From assembly GCA_964017195.1 (NCBI GenBank), contig OZ024895.1, forward strand, positions 7,312,001-7,376,000: DNA of 64,000 nt, in the 5' to 3' direction. Source of the DNA: Siderastrea radians. Taxonomy: Eukaryota; Cnidaria; Anthozoa; Scleractinia; Rhizangiidae. The notes under the pieces are model-generated. The model worked only from the letters and a program-made list of their open reading frames with translations, was not told the origin of the DNA and ran no database searches. Shown piece after piece: positions 22,175 to 34,100 of this stretch. Every line of letters begins with the position of its first letter. Positions within the stretch are counted from its first letter, which is position 1. The position numbers and the translations under genes were made by a program.

Positions 22175-25100
22175 CATTGTTCTTTTGTTTCGTTTTCGGT
22201 TTTATGTTTTGGTTAGGGCAAGATAACAGAAAACGAAACAAAAGAACAATGGACCCCGACCCCGCGTTTTACTGACACCCAGCCTAAATGATCTGATTGT
22301 GAAGAGGTTAAGTAAAGACATTGTTTAGACTAAGTTATTTTTCTAAAGAACATAATTTTCTTAACATCAAAGGAAAAATCGAAGTAATAATTTACTACGG
22401 TGGAACGTCGTCAAAGATGTTGTAATGATTAACTACAAATGAGCAGGACGGTTAAAATTGAGACCGTTTACGAAGCAACGAATTTTGCGCTTTTATATAA
22501 GGAAAGGAAGGAAAACCTTTATTTAAGGGAGAGAAACCTTAAAATAATAGCTTCAGCTTACCGGGAAAGAAAAATGCCAAAGAGATGATAAAAAAACAAT
22601 AAAGAAACAGGGATGGTAAAGATTGAGAAAGATAGACACGCATTACGAACGATGGACATTGTGCTTTCAGTTTAGAAAAGATAGGGGGAACCTTTACTAT
22701 GGTAGAAAAAAGTCAAAGAAGAGATGATAAGCCACCAAAAAAAAGACAAAAAAAAAATTCAAGGAGAAACTTGGGACGGATTTCGAACGAGGAACTTCGC
22801 GCTTTCAAATTTAGAAAAGGGAAGCATAGATTTTCTTAGGGGAGCAAACCTCAAAATAATAGTTTAGTATGGTAAAGAAACATCAAAGGAACAAAACCCA
22901 TAAAGAAACAAGAATTTTCAAAATAAAGAAGATTGCCGCGGATTAACTTTTATTTTGGGAAAGAAAATTTTAAAACAATAGTTCGCAAAGGCAAGCAAAT
23001 TCACAGAGGTGCCAATAAACCAAAGAGAAATAAGGATGGTTATGACTAGGGAAGAAAGAGACACGCTAGGAACTACAAACTTAAAAAACGTAGGTTTGTC
23101 CAAGATGCGCAAATGCATTTTGTATAGGCCCCTGCACATCTGTAAAGTAATCTTTAACCTCACCGTCCATCAAGGCTGACGTTTCTTTTCAGGTTCTTTT
23201 TCAACTGCTTCGAGGATCACATTTACCATTCCTATGTTTCATCCGCAGTTCATGCACGTGATTTATTTTATAAATCCACATTCATACTAACTTACCAATC
23301 CCTGGTTCACTTGGCTCGCTCCGGGGTTTTTTGGACTTTTTCTTTGGAGGTACAGCGTAAGGTACCGTTGGGTCAAGGGGCCCGTTTCTTGGGGCGCTGG
23401 TTGTTGGAGGACCCTGAGGTAACACCCTTGGTCCCAAAACACGTCCCTGGTCCACCTCTGCGTAACCAGGGTCCCCACGTGATTGCCTGGTAAGAATACA
23501 TAAACGATAAATTAACTGTAGAGATTTGACTCCTTTAAAGGTCATGGCTCGTAAAGCTATAATGAACAAGGACGAAGTGATAATTTTTTTTTCATTCTTT
23601 TGCTATCATAGATTTGGATTTATCGACAGAATTGTTAAACAAAATTGGCCAACGAAATATTTAAATTTCTTTACGGTGGCAATCCACCTTACTAACTCAG
23701 TTGATAAATCCAATGTTTTGTGTTTTACTTCCCCACCGAGAGAGCATCACAGTTTCTTTAGAAACGAACACCTTTATTCGCTTTCAGAAAAGGTTGTTTT
23801 TGAAAGAACGCGAACAACCAATTTACTCAAACGGGTCGGGAAAGCAAAAAGAGATCGCTCATATTAAGAAAAGATTCAAGGGCTGTTTTTGGCGGCTTCT
23901 AAAAGGGAAATCTAGAAATAATTCTAAACCCAACAGCAGTTGTACTTACCTGACTCTAGGGGGAGGGGGTGCAGTCCTTTGAGGAGTATACCGCAGCTCC
24001 CCGTCGCTGGAATCTGTGGGCTCATCGGAGGGCGAGTGCCTTGGTCTGCGGCCTGAGTGTCTGGCCGGCCCAGGACCTGCAAGGTCTCCTGTTGATTTTG
24101 CGGTCTTAGGTTTTCGTCCAGACTGGCGCATAGCTTCCTCAAATGAGGGCGGTTCGTGGTAAGGGGGGAGAGTGCTAAAGTCTCTCTGAGGTCCTCTGGC
24201 TGGGTATGCTGAGTGGGCGTCAAGATCGCCAGTGCTTTGTGCCACGGGATGATTTCTTGGGAGGCGGGAACCTGGGTTCAGGAGCATTTCAGGCTGATTT
24301 GGCTGAACAGAATCTGAATTAAAAACAAGCAAACAGAAGTAAGAGATCTTCAGCTGACTAGCAGCACCCCCTGATTTCTAAATCCAGCCCGACGTTTGTC
24401 TTTGATTGGTCTTCTCTGCATTTGGAAAAGGCCCTGCTTTATCGTTTGGTTTTACTCAAAAAGGACAATAACCCTTTAAGCCCCAAGAGTGATCAGCATC
24501 AAATTTCTCCTTATCATATCAGTGCAATATAACACACACAGGTCATGAGAATTAAAGAAATGAAGACCAATGTCAATGTTTGAGCGTTTCTGGGGGAAAC
24601 TCCCCACCTACCTCCCCCCCCCCCCCCCAACCCAACATTATTGAATTATTATCACTTAGGGCAAAATGTTGAGTAAGGGGAGGGGTAGGTGGGGAGTTTA
24701 AACACGTTCTCCCAATTTGCACTCAATATAATGTATGGAGACCAGTAAGGCTCGGGTTTAAAGGGTTAAAAAACCGGTTTGATTAAAACTTGATATTGAG
24801 AACAGTTACAAGAAGATGGTTAAGTTGCCGAACATTGTTTCCTTCGTACCTGTGACTTCTACTAGCTTACCGAGTCTATTAGCGGCTCAAAAGATTATTT
24901 CCTCGTCTATAATTTATATGCACTTTGCTTGTTTTTACTACACCCTCAGAGTGAAGCTTTTAGCAAAGTAAGTAACAGGGTTGTCCACAACTTTTCAAGT
25001 AGCTGACAAAAATTTCTAAATAGCCGGATAGTGATTATCGAGCGCTGAAGGCGATCCCTTATACATGCCCCCAGACCCAAGTCCCCAGAAACAGAAGTTC

Positions 25101-28100
25101 TTTGATTCTGAGCACAAATTTCCAATAATGACATTTCCAAAAGTAATTGTAACTTTTCAATTTTATTTGTATAAACTCATGCCTTCAGTGGTTTTCTACA
25201 TGTAATTTGCAGAACTCAACGTAATGAACTAATAATCGTGTATCTTTGTGCCAACCAGATTATTTTTAAGTCAATAAACTGCAATGGGAAATAAGTTTCA
25301 TTTTCGTATATCTGCGCCAGTAAAGAAACAAATAGCCGGCACAAACGACCCAAGCAGCCGGTTAATTCTGCTGGCTGCCGGCTGTTAGGGACAACCCTGA
25401 AGTAAGGGTTTAAGCTTACATACCTTGTGATAAGTAACCGTAGTTAACACCAGTGTTAGGTTTCTTCTTCTTCTTCCCATCAGCTGAGTTCATGGACTGC
25501 ATGGAGGCAAAATGAGCCTCAATAAATGGATCATCTTCAACAGACTCCATGCCATAGCTACGCGGCCTGGTGTCCAAGGAACGGGAAACCTCTGGGCCGC
25601 CGACTACATAGCTGTGGACGAAACAAAAACAATTGGTAAACCACTGTACGGTTGTACCAGATAAAAGGTTAACTCGCATTGAAGCCAGAGGTTTCCCAGA
25701 CGTTTGCGCTTATCTGTACCTTCCAAAGGCCGGAAAAAAGAACTACAACAACAATAATAGCTTTATTACCTCTTGCTAAAGGGCTGTTTTGAGATAATTT
25801 ACACGTGAAAAAAGAAAACGTAAAGAAAATTCACCTAGGCTAGTTTTATAGTATGTTACCACCCTCTAGATAGGACGAAAGGCCTCGGCCCAAGATTTGT
25901 TAAGGTTCCTTTGATGGCTCTCCAGTAATTTTTCATGCAGCTGAATAGAGACAATGTGGAATATAATCTCTTGTCTGAGGAAACACGGCAGCACAAGCCA
26001 CCAAATTTGAACTACCAAACTTGACACGCCGAGCTCTAACCGACTACGGTATCCTAAAAATTTTTCGTCTTTGTAATCTAGTACCTGACCAATGACATCA
26101 ATGTACTTACTAGTCAAAGACAAAATTTTGAACAATAAGGGGCCGTCGACATATTCACAGTTCCCCACCTAACGTCCACTGGACGTTAGGGGGGGGGGAG
26201 GGGGTTAGGGAGAGTCGAGATTTGGACGTGAGAATGGGGAATCTAGGACAAAACTAAAATAACGTGTTAAAAGAAACATTTTACTCATGTTGATAACAGA
26301 ACATGAAGAGAAAAACGTACTGAAGTAGAAAATGAGAACAAACTCGATGCTGCTGTGATCTACGTAGTTTGTCACTTAGAAAGATGGCGCAGAAGTAATA
26401 CGCGTTCGCTAGATTTTACAAAACCAACAACTGCTACAGTGGTTAATTTAAAAAGTTTCAACCGAATTTTACACCTTCCCAATCACTAAATACTTTCACT
26501 GTCTTTTCGATGCGGCATTCATTCCAGTTACAATACAAAATTCTGCATCTTCTCGTCACCGGAATAAATTTCGTCGCTGCTTTCGGCTCTAGAAAAACAT
26601 GGAATTACGAAATTCCGTGTGGACGTTAAGGAGGAGGGGGTAGGGGGTCTGACCTAAACGTCCAGTGAACGTTAAGCGTGGAACTTATGAATATGTCGAC
26701 GGTCCCTAATAGAGTGAGAAGCTTGGCTCACAAGAAATCTGTAGCATGTCAAATCCAGTGGCAATGGAAAATGTCAAGAGACCTTCCCCTTCTCCAGTTT
26801 AATTATAATCTTTTTCAAAAGTTATAGCATGTAAAACATGTATATCCATTTACCTTGACGTCTGAGACATGTTTACATTGCCAGCTGCAAAGGAATCAAA
26901 CGAGAAATAAAAGTTAGTCATTACACCTAGAGCGGTATTCAACTGCGTGTCGTAAAACCAAAACCATAGTAATTACCCTAGCCAATCACAACAAACACAA
27001 ACTACCAATGAAGCAATCAGAACTCGAAGCAAATACCTGTAACCAGCGCCAAGCGCGGGAAAACGCGGGCGGCAAAGTCACAATTGGTTTTCGTTTTACC
27101 TCTGAATGGTTGAGAAAGTAGAGCGACATTTTTTAACCAATCACAGAACAACATTATCCAAAACCCGAGCAAACGCAAATTACCTTCGACACTTATCATC
27201 AGCTCTATAATGAAACTGTCCTATAGGACAGTTTCATTTTCACTTTACAGTAAAGGCATTTTATACTGCTTTGCGATTTATTTTGTGACAATGACAGTCT
27301 GTCAATTTATGTTATCTTCACGTTTGTAACTTTTAGTGTTTGGTCAATCTATGGTAAGGAGAAAACAAAATAATGCCAATGTAAACAAACCATGTGTGAA
27401 GTGTGTAAAATAGGCTGTGTCAGCAGAATGATTGTATTGCCAGGGATAAGATTGATTCTTGTTTTTATCTGTAGCAATGATTGTTTTTGGTGTGATGATT
27501 ATTTTTCAATTTAAGTTGGTAAGCGCCTGAGGACTCTAGGATCAGGCGCTGTAGAGACTTTGTTTCCCTCAATAATGCTGGCGGCACGTCTATTTAGGTA
27601 AACTACACAGACGTGCCGCCAGCATTATTGAGGGAAACAAAGTCTCTCAGCCACAGGTTGCGCAGGTATTTAGTTGGCCCTCACTCCAGTCCCGCCGGGA
27701 CTATCTGAAATGCATGCTAGTTTTGAAATGTTTACATAACTTGGCTCCACCCTATTTGCTTAAGGAATTTCACCATTCACGCGAATTTCACGATTATAAT
27801 ACGCGCCATAGAGATTTGCTGCGTCCGCCTTTTGCGAAAACATCTAAGTATCAGGGCTCCTTCACGGTTAGCGGAACTAAAATATGGAAAAGCCTCCCGT
27901 TGAAATTGGGGAGGGTTCAGGAATTAACAAGGTTTAAGTCTGCCCTTAAAAAGCTTTTTAAATCTAGTTTTGTGTTTTGTAATATTTTATTTGTATGTAA
28001 ATTTATGTTAAACAGAGCCCCATTCAAACCAGCCTCGCTGAACTGGGCACCTCTGTCTAAATATTGTTGAAATAAATAAATAAATAAATAAATATATAAA

Positions 28101-31100
28101 TAAATGGTTTGATGATGATGAAGATGATGATATCATCATCATCATCATCACCACAACTACTATATATGCCTACCTCCCTGAGGCTTCTTGCGGCGCTTGA
28201 AGCAGCAAAGAACAAGTACAACAATGGCAATCAGAAGAACTCCAGCCACAGCAGCAATAACAGCAATCATCCAGTTTTGAAGCCCCTCATTTTCTCGCTT
28301 CCCCGTTACTGGAGCGGCAACCACTAATAGACAGAAGCAAATCATAGGTATTTTTATATTATGTGAAAAGCACAATAATGGGGTACGAGGAATAAGAAAG
28401 AGAAAGAAAGAAAGAGCTTAATATACTTATCAGTATGTTGTAGATAAAACAAAAATATATAAGATAGGCTTCTGAGACATCGGTCATGACCTCTTACTCT
28501 GGTTATTAATTGGTTATAAATTAATTTAATGGACAATTTGTTGTCCTTTATTAGTCTAAGTTCATTCTTGGTGAGTATATGCGCTGTAGAGTTCTAAGAG
28601 GAATTTCCTCCGTTACTGTTGCCAGGCCTAAAGGGCTGCAGCTTTCTTAGGGTGGTTGTTACTTGTGGACAGCTAACTGGATTTATTATTCAACAAATTG
28701 TCACTATGCCCATATATGGTAAGGAAGCCCTCAATATCTGTCATCCGTACATGACAGATATCCTGCGATATACGTAAATGACCATATTTGGAAGTGCACT
28801 GCAGATTTTCTTTCATGCATTGCTTGTTTGGTGGCCATTTTGAAACGCGAAGCAGTTTTAGCAGTGTTCTCCGGAAACGCTCTCAAAAAGTCAGCAAGTA
28901 TTTGCTTCAGCTCACAAAGATATCCAGAGGTTGACTTGGAATTTTCATAGTGAGAACTCAACCAAGAAAATGCTATTGCGAACGAAGCAGCACACTTGCT
29001 CACGGAAAGTTGTAAAGACTAAAGTTGAAAAGATTTTAATTCACAGGAAGAGGACTTATTCTCGGTAAGGTAGCAATGTTTTTTTTTTACTTTGTCTTGT
29101 CATTTCCAAACATGAGTTTGTAAATAAGTCTTTTAAGTGAACGGCAGTAAACTTCGATTTCTTGAAATTCTGATTTGATTTTTATTAAGCTGATGTGTTG
29201 CTAGCTTTTAGCGTTTTCATCATAGAGCCGTAGTTTTTCTCGTTCTGAAAATGGTAGTCGATGGGAATTTGTCGAATAATAAAACAATTATCCTGCTCAA
29301 TCTTGCGGAATATCCCCTGATTTAGCCAACTCGGCCTACGGCCTCGTCGGCTAAGTATCAGGTGATATTCCGCGCGATTTCGCAGGATAATTGTTAAATA
29401 CCAGCCATGTGAGACAAGATACTCGAGAAACAAAGTAAAGATGTTCATTGGTTCTCGTAAGTACGGGTGGATAATCAAGAAAGTTGTGCACTAAACTAGG
29501 TCAACACAAAAACTGCTTTAAAGCTTTTCGTTTTAAAGACGTCGTTTACAGTGTTGCTATGAGACCTTAGTTTGATTTCAGCAGGGGTGTCTTACATTTT
29601 ATGTAGGGAGCGGGGAATTCCGGGGGGGGGATAAATTCTCTTAGGAATTACAGACTGAAAAACCTGCATGTTAACGTTTTTTTCGGGGGGAGGGACTACA
29701 GTGTATATTTTCTGAATACCAGTAGTATGGTGCTGTTTTTAATGATAACATATCAGAAACAACAAGTTGAAAGATGTTCTCACTTACCTTTGTTACTTAT
29801 TACATAGCAAGCGTTGCAAGGATCTAACTCTTCCCCTGGTCGCCTCATATCCATTCTAAACAGGTATGTCTCCTCAGCCTTGAGATTTTCCACTTTAAAC
29901 TCTGTTTTAGACGTATTCATGTCACTAGCCCCAGGAACATGCTTCCAGCCGCTATCCCCTCCCGCCCCTCCCTCCTGAATTTCAAGACTGAGCCTTGTCA
30001 CTTTCTTATCTATCACAGTCCACGTCACGATTATAACTGTGGGGTCATCCGAGCTTCTTGTTGCTTGCGCTGGAAATTGACAAAACAAAGGCAACATCCG
30101 TGACCTGACTAGCAACTATTAACAGTAACTTTAATTCTGTGGTGAGAATTGCAAAGGGTAACTGTAAGGGTAATGACTAAAGGTGGATTTGCACTGTCAC
30201 ATAAATTTTACGTCAATTCGATTGGCTTCACACGTGTACATGGTGTTAGATGCACGTTAGAGCTGATGTATGAACGGCTTACGTAAACATAAAAAGTCGA
30301 CAGCTCTTCAGAGAGAAACTGACTTTGAAACATACCTGTCCCTCTGAGTTGTGGTTCTGATGACTCTAAAATTACCGAAAAAGGGAATAAAAGTTAGCAA
30401 TTATGACAGAAGGAAATTAGATGCATTTACAATACAAAAAATTGGGTTCTGACCGTTAAAAAAAGTGGCAAGGATTACATATCTTTACCTGTAAAAACTA
30501 TGCAAACCTAACCGTGTTTCTATTAAATCACTCCGGACCCACGCTTTTTTTAGTTTCTGGGACAAAACAAGCAAAGCGACCCAGACACATTTTTGTGGTT
30601 CAACAGCAATGTGTAAATGCCTCTTTGGCCCACCTGCAGGGAAGGATTTGTAGCCAGCAAGAAACTTGCCTAATACACTTTATTCTGAACATTTAACTAA
30701 CATATGAAATAACCATATATTTGAACTGCGGATAAAGATAGAATTATATGAAGATCATCGCAGTGAAGCTGTTTCAACTTAAGCAGTTGAAAAGAAGAAA
30801 CCTGAAAAAAAAATTTCAGGCTTGAACGGGAATCGAATCCATGACCTCTGCGATACCGGTGCAGCGCTCTAACCAACTGAGCTATCAAGCCAACTGGGAG
30901 CTGGTCAATTGAGAGTTCGTATTTATCCCGTAGATGGAGAAATGAACATTTAATTAATATGTGAAATAACCATATATTTGAACTGCGGATGACCTTCACT
31001 GCGATGATTTTCATATAATTCTATCTTTATCCGCAGTTCAAATATATGGTTATTTCACATATTAATTAAATGTTCATTTCTCCATCTACGGGATAAATAC

Positions 31101-34100
31101 GAACTCTCAATTGACCAGCTCCCAGTTGGCTTGATAGCTCAGTTGGTTAGAGCGCTGCACCGGTATCGCAGCGGTCATGGATTCGATTCCCGTTCAAGCC
31201 TGAAATTTTTTTCAGGTTTCTTCTTTTCAACTGCTTAAGTTGAAACACCTTCACTGCGATGATCTTCATATAATTCTACCCTTTGTTCTATAATTCACAA
31301 TGCAAACTGCTTCTAGTTAGAAAATAATTAGCATGGCTACATTCCTGGAAAGCTTAATTTTTGTTTTGACTATGCACAGGCTTATACATGCATTTGCAAA
31401 AGGAGTTCTCACCCAAAACTACCACAGGCCAACCTCAAGCCACAGGCTTGACACTTTAGGTCGTCCCTTACTGAAGGTTAGAAATCTTTCTTCTCCATTT
31501 TTTCTTCTACCTCACTGCCCACCATAATAAGTTGTTGCCACCTAACGTTGTGTCATAACTCATGTATTTTTCGAAGACTGCACTGATAACAAAGACTGCT
31601 GTCAGTCGTGGTTTTATTTCAAGGACATTTTTTACCTGGTGTCATAACTTGAGCCATTTTTGAAGGCTGACTTTTTCCTCTTTCATTAGCAGCTTGCAAC
31701 ATAAACTCGTACTCTGTATTGGGGATTAAACCTTTAACAGTGTGCGTGTAATTACGTGGAGTGCCAACATATTCTCCTATAAAATCTCCATTGCTTCCTT
31801 TCTTGCGGTAATGTATTGAGAACGATTGTGGAAAACCTCCACTGTATCCAGGTGTCCAACTCACTTTCACGCTCACGGTTCTGGCTCCCGGCACTTTAAA
31901 CCCTTCCAGTTTAACATCAGTTGGTGGATCTGGGGTACCTACGAAGAAAACGTGTGTGGCATTCAATTACAAGTCACCTAGGGTGTGTTTCAGGACAAAC
32001 AAAATCAGTTCATCCACAACCCACCCGACCCTGCACGCCCTTTGTTACAGACGTCAAAATGCAAGCAAAGTGCCCCTAATACAAAGCCAGACCTTAGCCT
32101 GGTTTCTGTAACATGAAGTAACTAGAAGTTACAACTCCTCCCTTCCCCCCCCCCCCCCCCCACCCGCAGCAGCATTTTTACACCTGTACCTACTTATACA
32201 CGAGATAAAGTTTCTTGTCTTGGGAAAACTAGCCTCACTGCACCATTGACAATCCAGTCTTAATTAGGGCTGTACGCAATATGGCCAGGGCCAACAAAAG
32301 CCACACATGCTGCTAGAAAAGGATGGGTCTGTCAAAGAAAGAAACCACCAACAGAATTCCCCCATATAATTATTACAAATCTGAACCATGGTGACTTACA
32401 TGAACGAAACCTTGCCAATACTATCAAAATTGCCTCCTTTTAATTTTTCGAACATTAAAAAAAATCCACATTTTTACTTTTTCAAAAGTAATAAGTAACA
32501 ACCCTGAAGAACCCTGAAGAATACAGGTTGTCAGAGGCTACATATAGGTATTTAGATGCCACATGTTAAAACACGAGTACCCTGGTGACCAGAGGTTACT
32601 CTTGCATGCTTTCGCAGGGTAGTTGTTGGAGGCCGATCAACAAGTGGCGTTCTTCTCGTGTCGCCTTAGAAAAGCACAATGTGAGACACTAAAGTTCGTG
32701 AGAGTTTGAGCGCGAGAGAAAAGCCTCTGGCAGCCAGGGTTATGGCGTTATACCCCCACCAAAATTAAAGCTTTTAATAAATGTAAAGTAGATCCTCGCA
32801 GTTATTAACGCAACTTACGCAGTTGCGAAAAGAAAGCCTGAAAAAATCAGGCTTGCCGCTTACCATCTCAAGGTCAGCTCACTCAAGCGTGAAGTTCGAT
32901 GTCGAAACAAGAATATTGGATAGCGCTGAAAGCATGTCGCACTCCGCACCACAACATACACACCGAGCATCAACGTTGCATTGGAAGACACAAACGTTGC
33001 ATGTAAACGAAGCAAATTGAATTTAAAATATGGTTTAACAGCTACTGTTCACATCCTTTCTTAAAATCACGTATTTGTCAGTGCAAAAGTATTTCATTCC
33101 GCAGTTCAAATATATGAATTTCGTATATTCATAATTTCATTAAAGCTTTTGTTTGCAACATTGTTGCTTTGAATTAATGCTCGTTTTTGCAATCCAGTAT
33201 TCGACTTCTATAATTCAACATTGCACATTCACAAATCATCATCCATATTTCAAATTCAGTGTGCTTTGTTTACATACGATATTCGAGTGTGTGTGTTGCG
33301 GTGTATAGTGCGATATGCTTGCATCGCAATCCAACATTCTTGTTTTCCGCATTCACAAACCAAAATTGATTTGTTGTTGCAATGACTGTCTTTGTTTTAT
33401 AAAGTGTCATTTTTTCATTAAAACGTGTATGAGGTTTGGCACCGTTTGTTGACATTGTGTTCAGTCAAATGTGTGACAATTAGCCCGCTTCGAAACTCTG
33501 AGTTTCGTGTATATGGAGCTTGATATGCTTCCTTCTTTTGTAACAAGTCTTTCGACTGCCGATTGTACAGGCAAGACCAAGTGAAAACCCTGGCAGACCA
33601 TATAGCAACTGACGAGAATCAGGGGATTCGAATCAGCTTTCAGTTGCCTGTCGTCATGCATCTCTGGCGCTCCGTAACATCGGTAGAGTCAGGAAATATA
33701 TTACTCAGAGTAGTACCGAGCGTTTAGTACATGCTTTCATGCCGGCAGTGACTGTGTGGCCCGTCACCCCTTGCAGTTTCTCACTAGCGTGCGAGTTAGA
33801 TAGTCTAGCCTGAGAGATATTCCATCAATTTCGAACGATGTAATTGCTGGGTTGTCTAGACTTTCGATCGTCTGCTGGACGACGTCGTACGCTCTTCTGA
33901 ACACCGTCACCTTGACTGGCAAATCTCGACCTAGGGTCTTCTCCAATTAACAGAGAGGTCACTGGGTACAAGTGTGATGGCGCTCATGTTTTGTACAGCG
34001 GCTTACCATCTCAAGGTCAGCTCACTCAAGCGTGAAGTTCGATGTCGAAACAAGAATATTGGATAGCGCTGAAAGCATGTCGCACTCCGCACCACAACAT

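Larger units (their letters stand above)
30735..31285. repeat. Large palindrome of two tRNA-like SINEs
   Basis: A left arm (about 30735-30992) is repeated in inverse from about 31010 to 31280, including the tRNA-like core, the ATCCGCAGTTCAAATATATG block and TTCACTGCGATGATCTTCAT ends. It sits between exons 7 and 8 of gene B. Confidence 0.88.

Noticed and set aside
28109..28165. CRISPR-like or coding repeat (GATGAT/ATCATC run)
   Set aside because: It is a simple trinucleotide microsatellite, with no spacers.
30819..31200. Functional tRNA-Thr genes
   Set aside because: Position 33 is C rather than U, the T-stem closing pair is broken, and the copies are parts of a SINE palindrome.
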